The notes under the pieces were generated by a model. The model worked only from the letters and a program-made list of their open reading frames with translations, made no database searches and was not told where the DNA came from. Positions 11,700 to 21,700 of a DNA stretch of 64,000 nt are shown piece after piece. Numbering within the stretch: the first letter of the stretch is position 1; every line of letters starts with the position of its first letter. Source of the stretch: Symsagittifera roscoffensis (lineage: Eukaryota > Xenacoelomorpha > Acoela > Convolutidae); the NCBI RefSeq assembly GCF_963678635.1, contig NC_087066.1, forward strand, positions 32,555,301 to 32,619,300, read 5' to 3'. The position numbers were made by a program, and so were the translations under genes.

Positions 11700-12578
11700 G
11701 AGCTCTAATTTTATTTGCGACCTTGGGGCGAAGCTCATTTGACCTTGTTTGAACTAGTGAGCGGTGAGGAATTGGACGGTGTGGAATTGGATCTGATGAT
11801 AGCTTATGTCAATTCAATATATAGAAGTTTCAGATCAAAGAATTTAAGAAATTTCAATGACAAATCAGTTTATTTTCTTTTGATTGCTTCAGGTCAATGT
11901 CGCATTTTGAAGCGGTTAGCGTGTTAGACGAGTATTCGTTAATCTTTTTATCGACTGCGTCTCAGCTAGTAATGTTATCATGCCTGCATTCAATTATGAA
12001 AAACGAATTAAAAGCGTAGAAACAATACGGATCAATAGCAAAATGTTACGACAACAGTTATCTTGTCAAAAATCTAACAAACAATGAACAAAAGTTTTTT
12101 TCTAAAAATCGGCTTTAATGTTTTTGGGGCAGATAGTTGGCTCTCAATTAATCTTCCTGAGGAAGTTTTTTTACCTTGATAAACGTGAATAGTAAATATT
12201 GTCGCAAAAATGCCGTGAAAAATGATGTAAATTCCACTGTACGAAACGTATCAATTTTTATCTCGAGCGATCAAAAACTGATTCAAGATGGAAGGAGTTT
12301 CAATGTAATAACGGACTAGTTGATTCGACGTTTACTTGATCTAATACTTCAGTTTGCGTCCAACAAAAAGGCCTGAAAAAAAGCTAATTAGCCTCCTGCT
12401 GTGCAGATTTCGTCCTAAAAAGCAGAATTTTTTACAGAGCAATAATGGAGCAGAATTTCAATCATACGGCAGAGCTTACGAATTTTTTTTTGAAATCTTT
12501 CAAGAAAACGGAAGTAGATTACTAATTAGTAGAGTCGTGCTTTGGTGCTTATTTTTTATTTCTGCATTAATTTTATAT
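11700..12578. other. Intergenic stretch without a recognisable gene
   Basis: AT-rich. An open frame near 11,715-11,927 has some protein-like composition at its start ('LTLFELVSGEELDGVELDLM') but no family match or splice context that I can defend. I call nothing here. Confidence 0.35.
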
Positions 12579-12705
12579 GGGGGCGTTCAACAGTGCCGAA
12601 GTACAACAGCGGCGAAACAGAAGAAAGTGTTCAACAGTGCCGAAAATTATTGGTTTTCGGCTTTGCTGAACAACATTTGTATTTTCGGCACTGTTGAACG
12701 CCCCC
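12579..12705. mobile_element. 127-bp MITE with 22-bp perfect TIRs
   Basis: GGGGGCGTTCAACAGTGCCG.. at 12,579-12,600 is the exact reverse complement of 12,684-12,705. The inner part of the TIR, GTTCAACAGTGCCGAA, also recurs internally as a direct repeat at about 12,629-12,645. Partial copies (CAGTGCCGAA, CAGTACCGAA) continue outside the right end to about 12,790, so the element may be nested in or derived from a longer tandem array. No clear target duplication is visible. Confidence 0.65.
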
Positions 12706-13900
12706 TCCAAGGGAAGTAGAACAGTGCCGAATTACAACAGTTTCAAAAAATAAAATGGTGTTTAACAGTACCGAAGCAGTACAGTGTTTAACATTAGGGG
12801 TCCCGCAGCAAAAATTTTTAGGGCAGACAAGCAAGTTTTTTTTCATAGAGCTGCAGAATTTGCTCTATATAGGAGCAGACTTCTTTTGAGCCTGAACCTC
12901 TCTAACTTAATAAACCAAAGTAGTTTGAAAGCAAGTTGAATTGATTTGTTTTATTTTTTTTCTTTCGAATTGGATACCGTGATTGGACAATTTTGATACA
13001 ACAGACTTGATTAGTTACTTCTCGCTCTCAGAATTTTTATGTCTGTGTGAGAAAAAGCAAAAGTTGGACGGTGCGCGCTTAAAGGTTCCAAAATAGAAAA
13101 ACAGTAACGTAAGTTCCAAAATATAATTTCGGTCGCATAAGAAGACCCAAAATACATAATCAGTCCCATAAGTTCCAGAATAGATTTTTTATATACAATT
13201 TCCGAGGCTCAGAAATTGTGCCTGTGAGACATGTGCCTGTGAGACGTTGCTTTTTTTAAATAAGTTTTGAGAAGTTTTCGGTATTGAACCAGCCATCTTT
13301 CCGCTAAGGAGGCCAAAAACTAGTGGCAGACAGCGTTCTTCTTAAATCCGCATAGCGCCGAGTTGTTCGAATGAGGGGGCACTGCAATTAATGTCTGTTT
13401 TAATCAATAATATCAAGTTTTTGTCGGATGCAGAAATGGTAACTCCTCAATCCACGTCATTTGCTAGTAAAAACTCTGAAGTATTAAACGCCATTTTCTG
13501 GATATTTCGGACGTACTTGTTGGTATTGGAGGTGTAATTTCCGCCAGGGCACGATAGAGACTTGATTTGATAGAACTGTAATCGAGTACGACGGACGTAC
13601 TCCATTCGAGGGCGTCGTAAATCTTTCTTAAAAGATTTGTTGGATCTCGTTTGGTAGCTTTCTCACTTTTTTCGAAATTTTTCCATGGGTATAGCAGTGT
13701 TTTTGTCGTTATGATTGTGCTCACCGGAAATCATGTGTTATGATTGTGCTCACCGGAATTTTTGTCGTTATGATTGTGCTTACCGCTTTCGAAGATTTTG
13801 TTCTGATCATATATCGGTAAATTTCGTTTTAACTATTTTTCGAAGCAAAATTATTTTTCCAAACAAAATCAAACAAATCAAAACTTAATTATGTTGAGAA
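12706..13900. repeat. Intergenic stretch with short degenerate repeats
   Basis: No gene seen. Around 13,085-13,190 the phrase 'ATAAGTTCCAAAATA' recurs several times in diverged form. At about 13,705-13,790 TATGATTGTGCTCACCGGAA occurs as three adjacent near-copies. Neither resembles a known element. Confidence 0.4.
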
Positions 13901-13908
13901 CAAATAAG

Positions 13909-14193
13909 TGTAATATATTACAATAGGTTGTATTTTTTGCACGTATAGTGCACGTATTAAATTTGAGCACTATATTGCATAATATAGGCATTCCATTTTC
14001 AATCACTTGTACTAAGACTAGTTTTTGTGAATACATTACTCTGCCAAATGAAATGCTTATTCAAAATTTCACAATTTTCTCATCTTTTGCCTAAAAATTT
14101 GGCTTTTAAATAATTTTTAATGAATGTGCAAAGTATAAAAAAAAGCGATCCAGCTATTGAAATTGAACCTTCCACCTATTGTAATATATCACC
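13909..14193. mobile_element. Merlin-family MITE, 285 bp
   Basis: The termini TGTAATATATTACAATAGG (left) and CCTATTGTAATATATCACC (right) match the TIR of the Merlin element at 19,304-20,659. It is flanked by a perfect 8-bp duplication CAAATAAG (13,901-13,908 and 14,194-14,201), the size expected for Merlin. There is no coding capacity; it was presumably mobilised by a Merlin transposase elsewhere. Confidence 0.85.
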
Positions 14194-14201
14194 CAAATAA
14201 G

Positions 14202-15143
14202 TTCTCGGCTGTAAATCAAAGTTTTTGAAACTTTATTAAACGCTTCTTCGGACTTAAAAGTTCAAACGTTCTGTCAAATAAAACAAAAAATGAAAAACCT
14301 TAAAAAATATCTGGAGTTTAAAATAAATCAAGTGATTGATAATGCTCTAAGAAGTTTTTAGTTCCCATCCTCATACCACACGCTAACTTTCTTGTTGCAT
14401 ACGGATTGAGATATGTGTTTTTCTTCAGTATTGATTTTGATTGTCTTTGCTAGCTTTCCTTCTGAGATAACAGCTTATCGCGACCATATCTTCAGACGTG
14501 AACTTCAGCTTATCCTTACCTCGACGGTGCGAGCAGGACAGGTCTAGTCATGTTGGATTACAGTTGGTTGTTATTTTGAGCAGTATCTGCTTTTTAGCAT
14601 TCATTTTTATCATGAGTCTGTTTGTGCTTTTTGACATGCATGAGAATAGCATAGTGATTTCAGCTGAGCCTCAGTTGGAAACAGCCCTTTGTGCAATTGA
14701 TATGGCATCAAGGCTCACATATTGAAAAAATATTATGTACGAACCGATGGTCAATGTTCTGAATACATAATATGTGATTGTAGTCGTGAACAGGTTACAT
14801 AACTTATTGGTCTCTGTTACGCAACTTGATTTGATCAGCTCGTTTATTGTAGTCTCGTATAAACCAGAGTTTATAAGAGAAAAATCAAACATTTGGTTTC
14901 TTGTGAACTTTGTCTAAGAAATGTGATATGGTTGTCGTCAGTCGAGCAAACACGACGAGTTATTTGGTGTGCAAACTTCACTTCTCGTCCAAAACAAATA
15001 CTGATTTTACTAAAGTCGTAATTTAATTACTTAGTAATTTTTTTCGCAGCTTTTGATTTACTTTGAACGCCTTTAGATCTGATACCAGATTGTTGTGGAG
15101 TTATTTTGACAGCCGTACTTGATTTAGATATTTAATTTGACTA

Positions 15144-15175
<32 letters not shown>

Positions 15176-15712
15176 AAAATGTTAATTACTATCACAAAAC
15201 TTTGCATTTTGTAATTATCAAAACAATAAATTAAATATCTTATGATTTCGATAGTATCTAATTAGCAATGTCTTACCAGGGTAGACGTGTGAGTATTTTA
15301 ACTATTTTAACCCTACAATGTTGTTAATCAAAAGTTTTCGACACAAGTTTTTGCTTTTTGATGATAACATTCATACTATCTCATCTATTTTTTTTTGAAT
15401 TGTTCAAAAGTCTTCCCGGATTGTGTGCGCGAATTCTGTGCACGGTTAATTTTTTGGGCAAAATAATCAATCGTCTTATTTCGGCACGAGGCTGGAAAAT
15501 TTATGTATATATTTAAGAACAAAGCAAGTTACGCAAAGCTGGAAGTACAATCATGCAGTCATATGGATTTTTGACACATGCTCCAATGATTCCATTTCCA
15601 GTATGGTAATTGTCACAGCTAATTTAGGTTCCAACAATTGTTCCACTATTAAGGAAAATTCCATAAGGCAAATTATACAAAGAATGAGGCACAATTTTGA
15701 TTTTTAATAGCC
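14202..15712. other. Upstream region of ULK, with a (CT)n(CA)n microsatellite
   Basis: No secure gene. A (CT)n run followed by (AC)n spans about 15,144-15,175. An open frame at about 14,498-14,725 contains one strongly hydrophobic stretch (VVILSSICFLAFIFIMSLF) that could be a membrane segment, but it has no support beyond composition. The ULK promoter should lie in the right half of this stretch; no diagnostic TATA or initiator can be singled out in such AT-rich DNA. Confidence 0.35.
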
Positions 15713-18700
15713 ATGAATCTACAGGACGAATTTGAACAGGTAAGTTCAATGTACAAACATATCGATTTTACATTGATTCCTTGGACACGAAACGTTTTAG
15801 GAGATTGTTGTTTCTAGCAAAATTAAGGTTTTAACTCAGGATTATCAGCAGTTGAAATTAATTAGATGCTATTTTAATTCTGTTCTTTTAGACTGGAATG
15901 TCTAATGTGGAAGTGAACATCGGGGGAAAGTTTGCATACCGTCGAGATCACATCATAGGACATGGCTCATTCGCAATCGTGTTTAAAGGACGCACCCTCA
16001 AAGAGGAGTCGAAGAGACCGGTGGCTGTGAAACACATCAACCAGAAGAATATCAGCAAGAACCCAAAGCTGCTGCAGCACGAGATCCAGATCCTGAAGGA
16101 ACTCAAACATGCCAATATTGTGCAGCTATTTGACTGCTACCAGGTACACTCGTTTGTTATCCTTATCTTAAATCTGTAGTGAACTGTTGATCAAAATGGA
16201 TAGGTCATTGTCAGAGGTGATTGTGAGTAATTAGTCAACGTTATTTAGACCTTTCAAGATACTGGACCGTCGGCCAATTATCCGTCAGTTGCGTCTGGCG
16301 ATGATCTCGGTTTCCTTTTTATTAGAACATGAAATTTGCTACCATTGAAATTGTGAAAGCAATCATGTAAAATTCTTCAGAGAAAATTATATGCATGATT
16401 TGAATGTTTTAAGATCATTTATCCACGGGGGAAAGGACCAACAGAAGAGCTGTACAGCTCATCACGGCGAACCGCTGTTGTGCCCCTGTTTAATTAGGAC
16501 AAGTCTGTTTGATTTGTATTAGGACAAGTCTGGAATCCACCTTGTCATGGAGTGGTGCAATGGAGGTGACCTCATGGACTACTTACAGAAGAAAAAGACT
16601 CTGTCGGAGCCAGTGATCCGAATGTTCCTCAAACAGATAGCAGCTGCCCTCAAACTCCTGGACGAAAAATTAATCGTGCATCGAGACTTAAAACCTCAGA
16701 ACCTCCTGTTGGCTTTTGACCCCGCTGTCAAGAGTCCATTGCCTGAAGATATCCGGATCAAAGTGGCGGATTTTGGGTTCGCTAGACATTTGGAAATTGA
16801 TACGATGGCGGCAACGTTATGTGGGTCGCCTATGTACATGGCACCGGAGGTCATGATGCATCTCGAATATGACTCACGCGCTGATATTTGGTCAGTGGGA
16901 ACTATTGTCTACCAGTGCTTGGTTGGCAAGGCCCCGTTTATATTCCCGAACCCACAGAAACTGAAGTCGTTTTATGAGAACAATCCAAACCTAAAGCCAA
17001 ACATTCCAGAGAATGCATCTCAGTCTCTCAGATCACTGCTTCTGATGATCCTGAAACGAAACCAGGACGAACGATGCACGTTCAAAGAGTTTTTTGCCCA
17101 TCCGTTTTTGAGCAGCGATGCAACATCCAGCCAAATTCCTCAGCGTCACAGAATAAACATCCAGGGAAACACAGATGCCTACCAGATATACAGCAAAACT
17201 GCGCCTCAAGAGAGACAGATTGCTATTGAAGACCATTGGCCTATCCGCAATTCAGGGAGCCCTGTATTGGGAGGTTTTGGAGGAGGAGGAGATGCTCATC
17301 AGTTGGGACAGAATGTGATCTTCACGTGTGGCCAGAGTCCGCCTTCTGGAACTTCGCCTCTGGCAGCTGGAGTGCAAAATTTGAGGATGAAGGAATCCGA
17401 ATGTGAGGAGTCCGTCAGTGTTACTTCCAGTGGGGAATCGGCAGATCAAGTCATAACTCATGTTAGTACACTGGACACATTTCCCATTTTTCAAAGGTTT
17501 GAAACCTTTAAGTAAGTTTCAACCGAACGCTGGTTTGAAGAACAAATCAATATCATGATGTAGTGTTTCACTGTAATGCCTAAGTCATGACCAGAAGGAA
17601 GGAACTCAAATTTTTATTGGTTCGGATTTGTGGAAAAGATAGCCGATTAAATGAACCTTCCATGCCTTAGAAGGGTTGATAATGAAACAAAAATTAAGGG
17701 GTCGAAACCAAGGCTACGTAATTGCTTTAATTAAGCGGCTCTTGAATTGCGCTTCAAAGTTTTCCACAAGATTAAAACTGGTGGCTGAAAAGACTACGGT
17801 TCATGCAATCTCATGATTAACAAGCGAAGCTGCACTTAGCAAACACGACCGAGAAAACGGTAACAAGTAGTTCTAAAAAGGCAAAACATATAAACGGAAA
17901 TAAATGGTTAAAAATAAGACTTAAAAACTTGTGCTAAATGCCGGATTCGAACCTACGACCTGGAGACTAGGAGTCTCACGTCCTCACACTATTTAATGCA
18001 CTATTTAAGGCAGCAAAGTTGGCATCCATCAAATGAGCATTTTAATTTGGGTTGAAAAAGCGTGGATCCGTAATATAAAACTACGCTCGCTAGCTTGATT
18101 GAGTAATAAAGTAACTTTCTGTAGCTGGGGGAACAATGTTAGAAGCTGCTATTTGGTACTTGATATTGCTCGTATTGTCTATCAGGACGAAGATGAGTAT
18201 GGACAGAATATGTCGTCTACTATAACAAGTGACCTGGACACACCGGAGGGATTTGTTCTTGTTCCAAGCAACATTGATCAGTTTGGTCGAGTCATCAAAT
18301 CATCCAGTCCCGAGCGGCCGCAGTTTCCACACGAGAGAACTCCAAGTAATCCCAGTCCTCAAGCAACCAAACAGTTACAAACAGCAACAGCGGGGGAGAA
18401 TCCATCAAAATTCTATGCAGCTACCCTAGGGCACACACCAGTGAAGTCGCCATCGAGCAATAATCCCAGTGCACTTCAGAGGCCGCTTGGAAGTGTGAGT
18501 CCAATCGACCGGCATCGCATTATAACCGACTCGCAGGGGGTAAAGTTCATCGTCGGGTCACCACCCCACAGTCCGGCACCTTCCCCGACCATTGGAAACA
18601 CGACTCCAGGGCAAAATATGGCACCGGTCTTCAACCGCGCGAATTCGCTTTCTTCGAACAAGCAGTTTTTCTATCCACAAGCAAAACAAACGTTTGATGT

Positions 18701-21700
18701 GGTTTCACAAGGGTATGGACCAGCACCGCCGGTAACTTTCGAAAACACAAAAGAAATGATGTTGAAAAACTCGGCTGAAAAATCTATTAATCAGGGTGCG
18801 AATGTCAGTAGAGAAAGGGGAGGTAAGATGTGTACGAATGTGGATTTGCCAAGGGCTGTCACTTTTCACCAGCTGAACACAGACTACGGTGCACACCATA
18901 ATATGTATGACCCGTTTGCGTTTACGAACTCTGCTAATAATGCAGCTGGACCTCTCGGACTCTCGCCGGCCTGTGGCATGTTGGCTCCCATAAGGAATCT
19001 CAACAATAACCCAGGTAACGTTTGTTCTTGGTCATTGTCTTACAGTGCTCTTTCAAGTCTTACAGGTCATTTTTGGTCCATTTTAGCAAATTATGAACTA
19101 CTTTAAAGCTACTCTGCAAATTTTTCTAAAGTGATCGACTTATGTATTCAAAAAAGTTTAATTAGGGAAAAGTCTAAATTTTGTATCAAAAACAATATAT
19201 TTTGTCAGATGGCCAAAAACTATGTTTTAGAGATTTTACCCTTCTTAGACTTTGTTGGGCTACATGAGAAGCTCACTTTAATATGATTGAATGAACAATT
19301 GACGGTGATATATTACAATAGGTGGTAGATGCAACAGATTTAACTGCGTAGAGAAAAATATCTGGCTCGAACAGGGATTCGAACCCGAGCCCGTGGGCCT
19401 TTAGTCCAATGCGTTAACCACTAAACCAACCAGTCTGGGTATTGAGCAGTGATAACTTACGACTTAACCTCACAACAGAGAATAAGTAATTCAAAAACAG
19501 TTGTTAGCCATGCTATTTTTCGATTTTGTAAATCAAACTAAAAATAATATGAAAGCAATTGTGTTTGCTTTTCGCAAAAAATAACTGAAACGGCCCCGTC
19601 ATTGTCCCCGTCCAATGTGTCGGTCAAGAACGCGTTGTGGGAGCAAGAAAATTTAAGATAAGTATGCTTGGCGGTGCACTAACAGCCGTTGTCGGAAACT
19701 TATATCCTTGAGAAAAAATTCAATTTTCGAAAATTCGAAATTATCTATTCGAGTTATTGTAACTTTGCTCTTTTTCTGTGCCGTAAAAATGCCAGTCTGC
19801 CAAGTTGCCATTCTACTGAAGTTAGTTCAAAAACGGCAGTAGATTTTTATGCTTTATTTCGAAAAACTTGTTCTTGGGTCCTTCAAAACTCAGAAAATTG
19901 TGAATACAGATTTGGGGGACCTGCAAAAATTATTCAAATAGACGAATCTGTGGTAGCCAAGAGAAAATACAACCATGGTCGAATGATCAAAGAGAAATGG
20001 ATTTTCGGCGGATACGACCCGGAAAAAAAGTTCGGTTTTTTGGAATTTGTTGAGGACAGGGGGGCTGAAACTGTGTTAGAGGTAATCTACCGAAGAATTT
20101 TGCCTGGAACAAAAATTTTGTCAGGTGGTTGGTCATCTTACATTCCCTTAAGTAGACCGAGACCAGTAGTTTTTCTTCACGAATATGTTGATCACAGCAA
20201 AAATTTCAAGGATCCGATCACCGGCGTTCATACAAATAATATCGAAGCAATGTGGGGACAGGCCAAGAAAAACTTGAAAGCTATGAACGGTGTTATTGAT
20301 CTTTGGTTACCTGCTCATCTTGACGAATTTCTTTGGAGTCAACGTTCTGGGAGCGCTTATGTTGTTTTTGACAACCTCCTATTTCATGTGAAACTCCATT
20401 ACACGAATTAAAACTTATATCAAAACTTTGTTCCTCCGTTCAAAAGTTTGTATCTTATCTTTTTGCTTTCTATTCATATATTTGTGCTGATTAGTTATGC
20501 GCTGGTTGATAAATTCTGCCATTTAACTTTCTTTTCAGTCGGTTTGGTATAGTCGATAACATAAGTGGTTCAAGGCCCAGAGGTATGGGTTCAAATCCCG
20601 CTGGGAGCAGTTTTTCTTTTGTAAAGACAGACTATTGCCACCTATTGTAATATATCACCCAATTGACCCGTTAGTTTTAAGCGTAGTTTTTTAAGAGTCG
20701 ATGAACATAGCTCAGACTCTTATATAGGTACTAGGGATGATTTTTTTCAGGAAAATCTTAAAATTTGTTCAGGCTCAAATTCACTTTTTGCAGTTTGACT
20801 TTTGATTTCTTTTTAAGCTCAAATCATTTTTTTTAGTTACTGAGGAATGAACTCTTTATGAAGAATGAACTACACCATTGAGCAGCAAACATTTTTCAAA
20901 AAAAAAAGTGATCGACTTCAAGTTTCGAAATTGGAATTTAATTTTCAGATTTCCCAGCGAATAAAAATTTTACCTATTGATTCAGTTTTCTCAAATTGGG
21001 TTAATTTAATCAAAAATCTGTCAGTCATAAATTGGTCTTGAAAGTTTGAAGGACGTCTTATTTGTCTTTTAAATTCGAAATTGAGATTTTTCAAAAAATT
21101 AAGTCATTTTTTTTTTTCTGTTTACTTGCGTTCATTGACTCTTTTCGAACTGCCTGTTGGCTATGTTTGACTTAAATACGCCAAAATGAATAGTTTTGGG
21201 GCGAGTTTGAAATCGTATAAAAATTTGCACCATATGAGTTCTGGCAAGATTCTCAGCAATTTGGGTCCCCAGTTTTTGTATAATGTGAATTTGAGAAAAA
21301 AAAACATTTTGTTCGTTCTGACCGAATAATTAAAAGTTCAGCCCTGTATTAAAAAATTACTAATATGCGCTTCTTTTGCCCCAAACTCAAGTCATTTAGC
21401 ACTCAAAAAGATATTAGAAAACAGGGCCTTTTAAAATAAGGCTGAGAATTTGAATGGTTTGCCGTGTGTTTAGTATTTGGGATCCCGAGACATCAAGATG
21501 TGTATAATGCTAATAAAATCCACACAGAACCGAACCTTCTAGCTCTGGTTCCCGAATCGAACTTCAGAGGAAATTTCCAGGGACCTTCACAGCCCTTCCC
21601 AAGTGGCGGAGCCTTCAGTCTAAAAACCCAGCCTCGATTTTGGTCTCAAGGTATCGCCAATACAAACCCTGACAGATTTAACCAGAAAGCACCTCCCAGG

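Larger units (their letters stand above)
19304..20659 (+). mobile_element. Merlin DNA transposon, 1,356 bp, in the last ULK intron
   Basis: The TIRs begin GGTGATATATTACAATAGG at 19,304 and end with its exact complement at 20,641-20,659; pairing continues 3 bases further to 22 bp. A perfect 8-bp target duplication CAATTGAC flanks it (19,296-19,303 and 20,660-20,667). Size, TIR, duplication length and an ISXO2/IS1016-type transposase identify Merlin. Both subterminal regions carry a tRNA-like module. It is inserted in the ULK intron in sense orientation. Confidence 0.92.

Noticed and set aside
12354-12719. 121-aa plus-strand frame
   Set aside because: Its second half runs through the 127-bp MITE and the first half has no motif or splice support.
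14498-14725. Small membrane protein of 75 aa
   Set aside because: Only one hydrophobic stretch supports it, and T-rich DNA gives such stretches by chance; no homologue or splice structure is recognised.
15269-15289. Possible first exon MSYQGRR followed by GTGAGT, similar to the first residues of CRMP/DPYSL proteins
   Set aside because: Seven residues are too few, and no following DPYSL exon exists before the ULK gene starts.
19362-20610. Functional tRNA genes within the Merlin element
   Set aside because: The B boxes are good but acceptor stems do not pair and the anticodon arms are irregular, so they are reported only as tRNA-like.
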